DNA of 64,000 nt from Macrosoma leucophasiata (GCA_036365455.1 JAWQUS010000008.1:13375501-13439500); one strand, 5' to 3'; positions 21,739 to 34,814 are shown, counted from the stretch's first letter. Numbers and translations: made by a program. Notes: a model not told the origin generated them from the letters alone.

Positions 21739-22118
21739 TTTTTTTTTTAATAGTTTGTCATGACCATAGATACAAAGTCTTTCAGTCGTATACATATTGA
21801 ATTTCACATTTCTTTAAATTAATGAATATCCTTAAGGAAGATGACGATGATTAAATGCTTCCATGAGGAATATGATGAGATGATGGGATGGCTCCAGTAA
21901 AGCGATGGGGACTTTACTAGGAGTTTTTACGAAGATTTGGATGCAATACGAAAAATCACTTTACACTTCATAATATCACTTTCTTACACTCGTGAACATT
22001 ATCGAATACTTTATGATAAAAATCCCACCATTTTTACACATAAAAACGCGACTATACACAAATTTCGAAAATAATATCACGCAGCGACACAGCTCTTTTC
22101 CGCGTTCCCGCCAAAACC
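21737..22118 (-). mobile_element. SINE-like retroposon R5, copy 1
   Basis: The plus strand starts with a T-run (the poly(A) of a minus-strand insert), followed by CATGACCATAGATACAAAGT, and ends at CGCGTTCCCGCCAAAA. Copies at 56878 and 58586 have clear target duplications; none is visible here. Confidence 0.7.
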
Positions 22119-22366
22119 CCGCAGATAGATTAGGTAATACGGTGTTGCCAACGCCCTAGAGTCCCTAGACTGGAAATCTACCACCAGTGTTCATACAGTC
22201 CATACAGACACACATTCTAAGTCGTAACCTCGACCTTTACGGTATCACGCACACCGATGGAATTGGTAGGTATTCTTAGTTGTAACTAATAATATCAACT
22301 CGACATTCTGCCTCCGTTTGAGGTAAGAAAGCAATTTTATTTAAAGAAAAATGGAAAGAATAATTT

Positions 22367-22441
22367 GACTTCAGGCGAGACTTGAACTCGCGGCCTACTG
22401 GGAATCTAGTCCAGCCGCTCTTCCAATTGAGCTACTGAAGT
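22367..22441 (-). tRNA. tRNA-like Pol III unit, apparent anticodon AGA
   Basis: A 75-nt cloverleaf can be folded. It has a 7-bp acceptor stem ACTTCAG/CTGAAGT, a D arm GCTC/GAGC and a perfect T arm GCGAG-TTCAAGT-CTCGC. The anticodon arm CTGGA/CCCAG has one mismatch and a 7-nt loop CTAGATT, which reads AGA at 22407-22405. The A box (TAGCTCAATTGG) and B box (GAGTTCAAGTCTC) match the Pol III consensus, and a T-run follows about 17 bases downstream. AGA would mean serine, but the molecule lacks the long variable arm of tRNA-Ser. I infer a tRNA-derived pseudogene or SINE head rather than a translation-active tRNA. No CCA is encoded. Confidence 0.6.
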
Positions 22442-22672
22442 CCTGCCCGATTTGTCAAATCTTTCCTTCACATCTATTGCATTGCTTTATGGTAGCAGCA
22501 GCGCCATCTATTGCCGAACTATGCTAAATAATATAAAAAAAAAAAACAAGAAAGCAATTGTCAAACTCCAATGTTTCTCACGACCTACCTTGAAGTTTCG
22601 AGGAGTAATTACATTTCACAGTTTTTCGTGTCGAAACTGTATGGAAATATAATTAAATACCTACCATATCTA

Positions 22673-23214
22673 TAAGGTTGGGGAAAAAGTTTCTTCTCTC
22701 ATTTTTTAAGATAATTCAAAACATTTTTTAATATAGTTGATTTAAATTTAACTAAAGTATGTATGTACCATTTTGTTCGATAACCTTTTGCCATCTTGTA
22801 GGTAGGGACATGATCCCATTGCTATAAAAATTTTGGGACTTCTCATCAAAATACCGCGACAAGTGGATTTGGCAGTCCTCTCGTGATGTTAACCTAACAT
22901 TGCATAAAGAATTCTGAAGAGACCGAAACAGGTGAAATCTGAAGGTGCATGGTCAGGACTATACGGCGGATGCATTAACACCTCCCAGCCAAACTCTCTT
23001 AATTTTTGCTGAGTGGCTATATATGTGCGAGGTCTAGCGTTATCAAGATGAAACACCACACCCCTTCATTTGATCAATTCCGGCCGCTTTCTCTCAACTT
23101 CTTGCTTTAATCTCATCAGTTGTTCGCAGTAGAGTTCAGAATCGATAGTCCTGCCTGATGGTAATAGCTCATAATGAATAATGTTTTTCCAATCCCACCA
23201 CACACACAACATCA
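22673..23214 (-). mobile_element. mariner-like element B, copy 2 (truncated)
   Basis: It begins at a TA with TAAGGTTGGGGAAAAAGT and runs through the 3' end of the transposase gene. It stops abruptly in the CACACACAACATCA stretch. The other end is missing, so it is immobile. Confidence 0.9.
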
Positions 23215-24339
23215 GCCATCCGGATATTCGATTTCAACTGCTAGTTTTTCTATAAAAATAGATTCTCAAGACTAAATTATCTTTAAGATAATCCGTACAC
23301 ATGAGTTACTGTCAAAATATAACTAAGAATATGGATTTCGAGGCGTCCTCATAAAGTATCCTCAGCTGAGTGTGAGTCAAGGAATGTTTCGAGTAAAGTC
23401 TATGAATATGGGTGTTATTTTCTTTTTTGCAGGTGGAACTCTACTCATAATTACTATTCTGTCACGATACTGTCTAGAATCGTATTCAACAAACTCTAAT
23501 ATTAATCAATGTTTATTGGCAAAATGAAAATAAAACATTAAATTAATTTAAATATTTTATTGAATATACATGAATAAAAACCACGTCAATACACGTCCAT
23601 ACATTTATGTATTAATAAAAACGTGATCCACACAGAAAGGTAGAGATTTAAGTCACTCTCAGTGCGTGAATTTCTCATAACACTATGTGTACACATCGAT
23701 TACAATTTAACTCCATGTACACTGTCTCTGGTAAAGCAAAATTGAATTCATAGTAAGCTTTATTCGTCATCGCATATAAATTCCAGCTATGCTTATTTGT
23801 GAGATTCTCAATCGATTTCTATTTCCCACATAAACAACAAAATCATGTCATTACCATTTTGTTGAATGGTAAACAATGGTAACGCGTGACTACAAATTGT
23901 AAATAACCCAACGCGGTGACGAATATAACTTACATGAGGGTTACACCACATACCATTTTAATTATTTACAAAAACCCGGATATTTCAACAAAATAATGCA
24001 GCACGGTGTCTCAAAATGAATTACCTAATTTAATATATCCCAGTTACCTTTAAACAGTAAAAAATAGACAGACATTCATTCACTATGTCATATGGTTTAA
24101 ATCAGATAATACTTTGAATTTTTGACTTTCCATTCCAAGAAAGCCGGATGTAAAGTCAAGAATAGATAGGACATTTTCAATCGGATGGTAACCCTACTTA
24201 CATGTGAACTGTGTGAACAGGCCTTAATATACCTTACAAAATACAAGTACGTGCAACAATTATCTTGACTCTATTTAGCTCAGTATATTTATATAGGTGA
24301 TAATACACATGATAATATGAAAATAAAATTTCTCTGAAT
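23215..24339. other. Unannotated AT-rich interval
   Basis: AT-rich DNA with no clear exon, RNA gene or repeat. Confidence 0.45.
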
Positions 24340-24344
24340 ATCCT

Positions 24345-24540
24345 AGTAAAAAAGGGTGCGGTGGTATAACAGTTTTAATGTCCCACTGCTGGGCCCGAGT
24401 CTCGCCCCTTCTTTGGGGGAGGCATGGAGCTTACTTCACCACGCTGCTCCAATGCGGGTTGGTGGAGATACGCTCGCTGTCGGATGTTTTCAAAACAGCC
24501 AACCGCGGAAATTATGCGAGCTTCCCATGACGTGTATTTT
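24345..24540. repeat. Decayed retroelement fragment (CCCACTGCTGGG type)
   Basis: It contains GTCCCACTGCTGGGCCCGAG and TGCGGGTTGGTGGAGATACG, words of a repeat common in Lepidoptera. It has short open frames but no conserved protein domain. Confidence 0.45.
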
Positions 24541-24649
24541 TTTCATTACATCCCCGCTAACACAAAGTTATTGTGCGCTTTTAAGTCCGTAGCAGATAGT
24601 AGGGACTGCGGCCGCTTTTTTATTTTCTTTTTGTACTTCAATTTTTTTT

Positions 24650-24932
24650 TTTTTAATGTAATTGAAGTGGCAAACAAGCATGCAGTTCACATTGATGTTA
24701 AGTGATGACTGCAGCCTATAGACACCCACACAAAGACCAAGGTCAAAATGCAAATGCGTTACCACTCCTGAGGCCTAAGGTGTTATGCCTCTGTGCCGGA
24801 AATTACAGGGCCGTACATTACCACCTGACCGGAACACGATAGTGCTGAACACTACCATTTAGCGGCAAGTAAATCAGGTAATGCGGTGGTGCCTACGCCC
24901 GCGAGCTCCGTCACTGGAGCTCTACCACCAGT
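24650..24932 (+). mobile_element. Dispersed repeat R2, best-preserved copy
   Basis: It follows a long T-run and runs from GTGGCAAACAAGCATGCAG to GGAGCTCTACCACCAGTA. It is the reference copy for the family. Confidence 0.75.
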
Positions 24933-25213
24933 ACATATATTATTATTGTATTTAATTATTTTTTACAAACACGGTCTATCAGTTCATAAATATTTCTAAG
25001 ATATTGAATTAATGTTTATTTACAAATGAAGTGGTTCATTCAACCTAATTAACGATTATAGTTTATAGATTCTTAGAAAAAGACCAAGATTTTAATGCCA
25101 TGTCCACATTTTACCGAAAACTTACTGTTTATTGAGATGCAGAGTTTGAAAGATAAATACACCTTCAATGAGACTAGAAATGGATAATTCCAGCAAAAAC
25201 GTTTATTTAATAC

Positions 25214-25395
25214 TAGTGGCTCGCCCCGGCTTCGCTCAGGTGCAAAGAATGTAATATAAGCCTATGTCACCGAGTGATGTAGCTTTCTAACGGTGAAATA
25301 ATTTTTGAAATCAGTCCTGTAGTTTTTGTGTGAAAACGTTTCAAACATACATACAAAAACAAAAATGTTTCTTCTTTATAACATAAGTAAGTATA
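25214..25395 (+). repeat. Retroelement 3' tail fragment
   Basis: ACTAGTGGCTCGCCCCGGCT at the start and the T/C-rich end are typical of a degenerate retroelement tail. It is related at its start to the repeats at 17591 and 46206. Confidence 0.5.
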
Positions 25396-25732
25396 GGTAA
25401 GGAGATAATTACTTACATTTAATAATTTACTGAACTACATAGAATCAACCAATTTGTTTTAATACATTATCTTTTCTTTAAATAGTAATTGAATTCAGCA
25501 CACACTTCAATATTGCAATCTACACAAATGGAATGAACCATTTTTACGAAAATCTATCATATCACTCAGCATGCCTTTCGGCGATTGCAAGAGTTAAAAA
25601 ATTTGCGCAGAAACTTGATTTACAAGTATTTAGCCACTAATAAAATATTTGAAATAATATTATTATATCATAAAATAATAATTACACTAAAAGCGTTACT
25701 TACATTTGCGATGACTGACGGTCAGATTGGGA

Positions 25733-26039
25733 CATAGAGCAACACGGGCCACCGGCCGCGGCGGACCGGAGGGGAGTAGCCATAGCGTTTATTACCGATG
25801 CAAAACAGTCTGTCAATTTTTTGCAAGTGTCACTACGTGTGATACACACAGTCACTATAAAAATAGTCTATTACTACGAAACTCACACCTTGACTTTAAC
25901 AAAATACATAAACGCACACATTTAAATATCTGGGCGACAGGCGTAGGAACAATAGTACTTGTACTTTGACAGAGGGGAAAGTCTGCTTATGGCTACTCCT
26001 CCCCGGTCCGTCGCAGCCGGTGGCCCGTGTTGCTCTATG
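25733..26039. mobile_element. Mutator-like MITE, copy 3 (complete)
   Basis: Both terminal inverted repeats are preserved over about 45 bases (CATAGAGCAACACGGGCCAC at the left and its inverse at the right), with some mismatches. The inside is AT-rich and non-coding. Flanks share only TGGGA-type similarity, so the target duplication is decayed. Confidence 0.8.
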
Positions 26040-28012
26040 GCATGGGAAGAGCATTTGAAATTAAAAAAAAAAACAAATAGAATATTTCTAATATGGCACA
26101 TTAGCCAAAAATTCTGACAAAATACATCAAGTATTACATTGATCATGCTCTCCGTTATGTGATTTATACATATTTTATTATTATATTTTAATAGTTTTAG
26201 AAATTAAATCAATAGATTCGATGACCTATGTCTAATACTATCAATGTATATTAAAAATATTATATTTTCAAATAGATTATTCAGTAAGTAGCACAATGAT
26301 CAGATCAAGTTCTACTCAACATGCGGAATGGTTCTACTTTGAGTGTATCCGTAGAAAATACTTTCACATAATCGTTACAAAATATTTATTTTCTTTATTA
26401 CAAGTAAATAACAATTAAAAAGAATTGACTAATCGAGGTCAAAATACGCAAAAATCAAATTTATTATGAACGTTACACAAACTCATGACATTTCTCTAGT
26501 AGTAGTATGTACCTATATCAATTTTTTTTAGAAAAGGACATCAATAATGTCTATGAACGAGCTAATTTACAATTTTACTTTTAGAATTTCTAAACTCCAC
26601 TTTTTGAACACCAAATATTTTCATATACCCTAACGACAGTTTAGCTAAATAAAAAAATATAGGTATCATTTTTTATAAGTATAAACAGTCATTTGTAATC
26701 ATCTACTTTGAGAACATATTATTTATAGGCAATTGGTCGAATTTACGGTTAGTAACGTACAACACTGAACTCTGACGTCATCGACGTCCTACCCGGCTGT
26801 CTCCAACCGCACGCCGCCTTCGAACACTGCCGGAGCTCGTGGCAAGCACAACATCAAACTATTCACTGACAAAGCTTATGTTTAATAGACCCGTACCTAT
26901 TTACCACACTGTACTTATCCATTGTACCTACTTATCACAATAAATTGAATCTACTTTTTGTACCTAATATTAGACCGAGCGCACGTTGGGTATTGAAGTT
27001 TTCACGTAATGTACAAAATGTACTATTGTATAGTCGAAGTAATTATGAAATATTTTAGAGGTGGATCAGGCGTGAAATAAGTAATGACAAAACTATTGTT
27101 GTTTTGCACGATATTTTAATCTAGACTAGTCAACAAACAGTTGAAAATAAATTGTGCTTAAACGTCAAAAGGATGTTAAAATGGCGATTTCGGTAAAGTT
27201 AATGTAGATAATTATATTACATTTTATGGAAATGACCGCATCCAAGACATATGTTACGGGAAAATGCTGGATCCGTGCAGTGATTGAGCGTTTAAAATCG
27301 GGCGTGTGAACAATTACAATTGAACGTGACGTAATGCGTGCATAAGCAAACAATTCTAGCGTGACCAAGGCCCTTTTACTTATCGCCGAGATAACGTTTT
27401 AATTTTCTTTAGTAAACACTTGACTGTATTATGAAAAAATATTGATCTAAATATACACTCTATGTTACAAATACGACGTGTAAGAAGATTCATATTTAAA
27501 AAATTTGAACATAATAAATATGTACTAGCTAACTTACTGTAATGTATGAGGTGTACTAAAAAAATGTGGCACTTTGGTCTGCGAGAGCGGTTTTCTTTGG
27601 CTCTAAAAGAACATACAGAACCGAGAAAAAAAATTCAAGTATTCTAACGAATGACTTCGGTTCGTTAAAAAAATAACTAGTATATTGTAGATTAGGTAAG
27701 GAAGCCGAATAATTAAGCATAGATGTTTTAAAAAAAAACTTGACACTTATAAATAAATTAAATGCTCTACTAGCGCACTAATGAGCTGTAATTGTTAAAT
27801 GCATGAATTTGTGATTAGAAGAATTGCACCAGTGATCGCTCCATCAACAGTAAATGTTTTTGTTTTCTTTTAAAAAACCATCCGCAACCACTCGCAATAA
27901 AAATAACTGACCTTGTGTCATGTCAAGCGTATTTGTTTCATTCAGCTTTACTTACCTAAACCACATTTCTTTGGGCGGACACAGCCGCCCAGTACTATCG
28001 TGTAAAGCTAAG
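26040..28012. other. Unannotated interval
   Basis: AT-rich DNA with one GC-rich patch at about 26775-26850 that has no convincing frame. No feature supported. Confidence 0.45.
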
Positions 28013-28261
28013 TACAGTACCCAACAATAAATATTGTACATCGAGCCTACGAAAGAGACAATCGGCTAGTTTCGACTTCGTAGAGCGTTATCTCTGCTGC
28101 ACACTGCCTATGAAAGCACTGATACTGCGGCAAAACTTAACCAAAATGGTCGACAAATGTCACGTAAGTCAGGTGCGAAAGAGATAACGCTCTACAAACC
28201 CGAAATAATCCGAAGTCTCCATCCTGGGGTCGATGTGCAATATTTCTAGTTGGATGCTGTA
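28013..28261. mobile_element. Foldback element R8, copy A (249 bp)
   Basis: The left end TACAGTACCCAACAATAAAT, followed by ACATCGAGCCTACGAAAGAG, is repeated in inverse at the right end with mismatches. The words AGAGCGTTATCTCT and AGAGATAACGCTCT face each other nearer the centre. It is a non-coding, MITE-like palindrome. Confidence 0.7.
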
Positions 28262-28496
28262 ATCGTTTTGTTCTTTTGAAGACTGCTGATTACATTGCGC
28301 GAACACCCTGTGAAACAAAAAACGGATATAAGACAAGAATGGTTAACAGTTGACAATTTTCTCTACGCCAATCAGCATGCTTACATAATTATCGACCCGA
28401 AAATAGTTAAAAAAAATAAAGGCTTTACAAGTGTGAAAATACTTAGAGGTGTTTCTCCACAGCTCTTTTCTTCGTAAAGAAAGGGGCAAACATTTT

Positions 28497-28775
28497 TTAA
28501 TGTCATGAAAGTGGCAAACTGACATACAGTTTATTTATTTAATACTTTATTGCCACAATATAAAACATATTGACAAATGGCGAACTTAACGCTAAAAGCG
28601 CTCTTTGCCAGTTAACTATCGGGAGTCCAGAGAGCAACAGTTCACTGTAGAGTAAATTGTTATGCCTCTGTATGGAAAATTACGTGGCCATACATTATCA
28701 CCGGAACGCGATAGTGCTCAACACTACCATTTAGCGATAAGTAGATTATGTAGTGGACTGGAGCTCCACCAGTAC
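28497..28775 (+). mobile_element. Dispersed repeat R2, copy 5 with nested insertion
   Basis: R2 head at 28510-28533 and tail from 28637 are separated by 103 bp that do not belong to it. Confidence 0.65.
28534..28636 (-). mobile_element. Retroelement 3' end inserted in R2
   Basis: The 103-bp piece (TTTAATACTTTATTGCC to GAGTCCAGAG) lies between ACAGTTTA and ACAGTTCA, a probable short target duplication. It looks like the last part of a LINE 3' UTR on the minus strand. Confidence 0.5.
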
Positions 28776-28799
28776 GTACCTAATTAAAATATATACATA

Positions 28800-29899
28800 C
28801 ATTGTTCTTAAGTGAAGGCTTGAAGAACAAACCTATAGACTAGTTTAGTATTTTTTCTCTTTTTTCTCAAATTTATTCAAAAAGTAAGGCAACTTTTTCT
28901 TTAAGAAAGTGTTGCGAATTGTCGACTAACTACATGTTAACTTCTACTGCATGAAAGAAAGGAATAAAAAAAGAGTTATTTCTATGGAAAATACGAGTAC
29001 CTCTTTTAAATGAGTACTATAGAGATGCAATAGAACAGATGAACAATGTTATTAACTTTTTATCAAACAAAATTATAAGTACCTATATAGCAGATAAACT
29101 ACTTTGAAATTCAGACACACACTTGGAAAAGTCAAATTATCAGATAAATGAGATTAGATCACTGAGAAATAAAAATATATCAGATATATGAGATTAGATC
29201 ACTGACAAATAAAACTATCACGATATTGCAGATATACTATTTATAGATAATGCAAACAATGCGTTTAGATATTAATCATGCGTTATTACTGAAAAAAAAA
29301 TGTATTTAATCTAACGAACCATACGGGTTCAGATGCGGTAGAGGGTTAATGATGCGATTATTTATCTACTATTACAAATATTTGTCAAATGAATATATTA
29401 TAATAGAACATGCAATGGTAGCCCTAAATAATTATGTCGTCAATAGAGCGTGCAAATTTACATAACACCAGTGAAGTAAATCATAAAATTAAATGTTTCT
29501 TAAACGAAATAATCAAACAATACGAAGATGCAAAATAATCAACTAAAATAGCGTGGGAGCACATGCATCATAATATGCATAAGTAGTTGCTAAAATGGAC
29601 CGTGCTGTTGCCGAATGTTCAAGTAAATTGTTTAATAAATGAGAAGTTATGTTAAAGATTGATAGTTTTTTATTATGTACGAATATTGGTGTCCATTCAC
29701 TTGAATGATCCATGTATTATTACATACATTTATCCGAAAAGATAAACTGAGTTGGTATTATGCATAAAATACTCTCACGATTTCATTGTTACTCTAGAGG
29801 ACTGGAGTTCCAAGGTTACGTTGTTATAGAACTGTTGGATATGTCTTTAAAAAGATTGCTTATTGAGCATAAAATAACGTCAAAAAAAAACAGCAAGAC
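28800..29899. other. Unannotated AT-rich interval
   Basis: AT-rich DNA. ATATCAGATATATGAGATTA-like words repeat locally around 29140-29230. No gene seen. Confidence 0.45.
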
Positions 29900-29918
29900 T
29901 TAAAAGTGTAGTAAGGCG

Positions 29919-30206
29919 TATTTTTTTTGTATAAATTTAACCATGATCGGTTAGCGTAAGGCTTATAGATCTTACGTGTTGTACTAAAACAAGATCAAAT
30001 TCACCAGGGGTCGACCGCCAGTTGTGACATCATCGTCAGTTTCGTACCGCCTAACTTTTCCTGCTAGTGTTTTCGTCCGCAGGTACTTTAGACCAATACC
30101 GGACTATCAGTGTTTACGTCGGCATTGTGCAGCAGAGATAACGCTCTACGAAGTCGAAACTAGCCGATTATCTCTTTCGTAGGCTCGATGAAAACTTAAA
30201 AAAATG
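29919..30206 (-). mobile_element. Retroposed R8-family copy C
   Basis: TTAAAAGTGTAGTAAGGCG (29900-29918) recurs at 30207-30225 with one change, a 19-bp target duplication. The T-run at the left is a poly(A) tail on the minus strand. The right third matches one end of foldback elements A and B; the left two thirds match copy D. Confidence 0.8.
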
Positions 30207-30484
30207 TTAAAAGTGTAGTAATGCGCCCACTCGAGACAGTTTTTACCACAGTCAAACATGATTCACGACTGATGGAATTGAATGACGCTGGCATGAGTGT
30301 GTAATGCACCAGTGACAGCTTTGAAATATTATTTTGACGTCACCGGAATAAAACGTTTATAACGATTTATTCCGATTAAAATGAAATATGGATGGCTTCT
30401 TTTAGTAAAATACCACCAATAACATACACAATCATTAGGTTTTTGTCCATCAGTCAACGTTTTGTCCATCATGATATTGTCAAA

Positions 30485-30730
30485 TACAAGTACTAAACAA
30501 TTAATATTACACATCGAGCCTACGAAAGAGACGATCGGCTCGTTTAGACTTCGTAGAGCGTTATCTCTGCTGCACACTGCCTACGTTAGCACTTTCAGTC
30601 CGTTATTCGTCAAAACGGTCGACAAACGTCAAATAGGTACGATGCGAAAGAGATAACGCTCTACAGACCCTAAATAAGCCGAAGTCTCCTTCCTAAGCTC
30701 GATGTGCAATATTTATTGTTGAGCACTGTA
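30485..30730. mobile_element. Foldback element R8, copy B
   Basis: It has the same palindromic layout as copy A, with CATCGAGCCTACGAAAGAGA at the left and AAGCTCGATGTGCAATATTT at the right. Confidence 0.7.
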
Positions 30731-30869
30731 CTTAGCTTTTAAATAAATCAAACTTGGTTTCAGTATATAATAGTAATATAGCGATTCAGTTTTGGTTGAC
30801 AATAAAGGTCAGGGTGCGGCTGCTGGACACAATAAAGAGGAAAAGTTGTGTATATTATTATGATCATCA

Positions 30870-30983
30870 TTCGAGTCAAAAGATGCCCACTTCTGGCCAA
30901 CAGCTTCCCCCTAAGACCGCTATAACGAAAGGTCCTGGGCCGCCCTCATCCAGCCATTGCCTGCGACAACACGGACCACCGCG
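30870..30983 (-). pseudogene. RTE-type LINE reverse transcriptase C-terminus
   Basis: On the minus strand the frame reads VAGNGWMRAAQDLSL, then stops, then GEAVGQKWASF. This is the decayed end of an RTE-type ORF. Similar remnants are at 35150-35285 and 52897-53021. Confidence 0.65.
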
Positions 30984-31099
30984 TGGGGACTCTGTCGTAA
31001 TTTCATCTCCGGTAACACGGAAAAGAGGGCATATAAAACATTTTAATTGACCTACACGAGATGTTAAAGAACTGTGATACTTAGTCAAATTTAATTACA

Positions 31100-32339
31100 T
31101 AAGCTAAACACTTTCAGGTAAGTACCTACATTGAAAAGTATTAGATGGCATGCAATACAAGCGAGACTAATATACACACTAAGCTTTTTACATAATCCAA
31201 TGCACGGGCAACTTAGGCGTTGAGAATTACATACTTGCCTTAACGAGCATAGTTAAATCTTCATCAGTTATCGTAATTTGCGTGCGGACTCGCCACGCGC
31301 CGTCGGCGTCGGCGTGGGGGGCTCTGCCACCGCCTAGACCCGTTAGTCAAGCGTTAATATACAACTTAGGATGACATGATTATCTACTTTTGGACATTGT
31401 TAGACTGTTAGTGGACCATTGAATCCTAATAAATGCGACGAGGGTTGAATAATTTACGTTGTATTTTGTTTTTATTACATTTTAAAAACTTGTTGAAGAT
31501 TATTTTAACTAGAAAGATTTCAGTATGGTGTCATTGTCGATCCAACTGGAGCCAGTTTGGTTGTATAGCGTGCAGAGTAGAGAGACCTCTGAACCCCTTT
31601 AGGTTTGTTAACTTTAATAAACTTAACAAACCTAAATTTCTCTTTTAATAAACTTCAAATATTTATCTCAAATTGGTCTACAAGGACACTTTTGCATTGT
31701 TAGTTTACGAGCTACCTATAGTGAATGATTTATAACAATAATTTAATTAGGTATTAATTATAATCAATTTATAAATAAATTAAATCGATAAATAATCATA
31801 TCATTCAATCCTTCATAGAAGAAAAAGAAGAATCTATTCATCATAAACATAGTCATTCACTCAAAAGAACTCAGCTACCAAACAAACTCAGTGTGTTGCT
31901 CTTTTTGTCAAAATCCGTAGATCTAATACAAATAGGAATTAAAGTAGAATACAGATAACGTGAACGTCCATGGCATGTGCATATATAAATACACACATGC
32001 ATAAACTCGTATATAAAATAAGTAAAGGTTCCCTGTGCGCATTTATAAGGAATCGAAGACAAATCCAATTATGCCCAGATTCTGAGATTTCCTTAATATG
32101 TGATACTAAATAATTAGTTATTGATGCAATAAAGTTATGAAAGGTTACTGTCGTTATGTTTATTTTACTTTCGACGTTTAGCTACTATACCTACTTAGAT
32201 AAGTTACTTTACAGTCAATTTAAATCTAAAACTTACTTTATAGTTTTAATTTAATTAATCTACATTGTAAGTTAGATAAAATGCTTTCGAAGTGAACAAA
32301 ATCTCCGAAGGGTAATATTTTAAAAAAAGTAAAAAAAAA
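31100..32339. other. Unannotated interval with a palindrome
   Basis: AT-rich, with a GC-rich patch CGCCACGCGCCGTCGGCGTC at about 31290. A 39-bp palindrome lies at 31598-31636 (19-base arms, one mismatch, one-base loop). No gene seen. Confidence 0.5.
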
Positions 32340-32505
32340 ACGTATCTAGCTTCACGCCTGTAATCTCTGAAGGGATAGGCAGAGGTAAATGCATGCATTC
32401 AACAATACATGCAAACACCCACGATTCGCCGGATACGTTTTTGACCCATGTGACAGGTGGCGAGCCTATTGCCATCGCCGGGCACATTACCAAACTCATA
32501 TTTCA
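32340..32505 (+). repeat. Dispersed repeat R9, copy 1
   Basis: It contains CTCTGAAGGGATAGGCAGAG and GCGAGCCTATTGCCATCGCC. A diverged inverse copy is at 59825-59945 (GGCGATGTCAATAGGCTCGC). It is non-coding. Confidence 0.6.
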
Positions 32506-34814
32506 ATTTTTCACAATAACACTTGCCGGTTAATGTTTGTTTTCTTTAATTTCTAAAGTCTTCAAAATTAACATTTAACAACAAACGGACCGGATTGTAG
32601 TAGATAATGTTATAGAAATTTACTTAGTTTATTTCTTTTGTTCGCAAACAGTATTTAAAAACAATAACACATTGTAAACAACTTATTGAATCAATAGTGC
32701 AATAGAAAAGATAATATACTGTCAAAAGAACCTCAGAAACCGGGCATTACAAATTTCATTATGTTAATTGGTGTCATTTTCGGTCGCACCGGACCCGGCA
32801 GATTCCGTTTGTGTGCAATAAACGTAAGTGTATATACAAGATTAGATGACATCCTATTAGGCATACACAAACAATTTAGAATTAAGATGTTAGTGGGACA
32901 AAAGGTATAGCGTACCATGAAATACCACGACGTTTATACTCGTATATAATACAAGAACATTGACATGTAAGCACAGCCGTATGATATAGTATATACGACG
33001 TAGAGCAAACTATGAAAATACACGTCGTTATTCACGGTCAACTGATTACAGGGAAACATTATATCTTATAATACAACATACATAAACAAATTGCGGACCA
33101 TCTATAATAATAAACTATTGGATGCCATTCCAATAAGCCCTAATACAATAGGTACAGCTGTTGTAGCTTGAACAATAATTGAGTAGTCTTAAAAATCCGT
33201 AATGACATAGTAATTGATGAATATTATCATGTTCTTAAAACATAAATAAAGGAACAGTAATAAATAAATCGCAAAATTTTTTTTAAACAGTTTTCCTGAA
33301 AATATAGCTCTTTGTGCCGTTGATTTATTAAAAACAAATGAAATGAATTCGATATTGACTCCTTTTTATTGTCCCTTACACCTTGAAGAACATGAATGTT
33401 TGTTAACGTAAAATTGGAAAACTACGAGTAGTTAAGTTGGGGCAACGTCACTAGAAAAAAGGGAAATCCTAACATAATCGTGTTAACCCTATTCCTCGTC
33501 ACGTGATTAAAATACGGTTAAATTACCTATTCACTAGAATAACGTAAGGTGATTGTTACTTACGTCCACGCTGTCGACTTGTGAAGTCAATTAGTCTTGA
33601 TTGAAGTTAGACTTAACTAGTTAGATCTGATAATGAAACGGCTTTTCATCCTTCAAACAACCAGCCGCTCGAACGCCAAATTAAATAACTTTTGTGCTTG
33701 TTAAAATCTTTGATTTATGCATCTTGTCCTTTCGTACCGCCTATGAAAGCAATAGCAATTACCTGATTATGGCTATCGCTTAAATACCGTCTTCTACTTT
33801 AATAACGACAGTAGATAAGGTATTGAGAAAAAAAAAATGTAAACGAGCACAAAAGCAATTCAGTTAAGCGGATGATCAGTTTGCAGTCATACACTACTGG
33901 ACGCTAGCCTATGCTTTATTTACTAATTCTTTGTTTAGTAGAGATATACTTTACAAAGTAAAGTAAGAATTTTAACACATCTTCACGTGAAAAAAAAGCA
34001 GTGAAAGTTCAAGTAGTCCTAGGCGATTTGCGGGCGCTGCATAGGCGCTGGTTGTAAAGACTAAGGGCACATATATCTTCAATTTCATCTTTCTATTTAG
34101 CGAAAAATTCTCAACAACGCATATATATTACATGAAACTGGAGGCATGGAAGATAAATAAGCTGTGAACATCGATGTTGCACGCATTAAGGTCATATGAT
34201 GATGTGTGACCAAAGATCGGTATTGTCGTCAATTCGTAGACTAAAATACGAATATGAAATGTCGTCGCAAAATTACTTTATGATTACGTCTATACGAATC
34301 GACCGTACAAGTATAATTGTATACGTGAGCAATCTTCGCTCAATTTCGCACTAGCATGGAGGAATTCTCAACGATTCAGTATCATGTTTTGAGATTACGT
34401 ATTATGTACTGTATGTATGTATGACTTTTGTTTAAAACAGATCTTATCGCAATATAAATAAAGGATCCACTAACCGAGAGGTTATGATACATTAACCTTT
34501 GACTGGAGATATAATTTTCTGAGAATGTTAAATTAATTTAGTGAGGAAATGGTTGGTGCAATTACACAAAATGTGATCACAAATAAAAATCAAATAAAAT
34601 ATTCATTCAATTTCTGGTATATCTTCACCAGCAAAAATAATCATGGCATATAATAAACATAGCAGTTAAATATTATCTTGCGAACATAGTCCAGTATTTA
34701 AAACATTTTAACCTACCGAAATAAAGTTTAAATTTAAATTTGTATATGGAATCCAGTGGATAGAACATTTTGACTACGAAAAGGCCGCAGTTTCACATTG
34801 GACCATTATCCATT
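32506..34814. other. Unannotated AT-rich interval
   Basis: AT-rich DNA with no gene or repeat that I can support. A short terminal exon of flotillin-1 could lie here or elsewhere to the left but cannot be recognised. Confidence 0.4.

Noticed and set aside
24356..24705. Overlapping 78- and 93-residue frames
   Set aside because: They run across a common repeat and the head of R2; no conserved protein.
31275..31335. GC-rich patch as a CpG promoter or exon
   Set aside because: Only about 60 bp long, with no frame, splice signal or adjacent gene.
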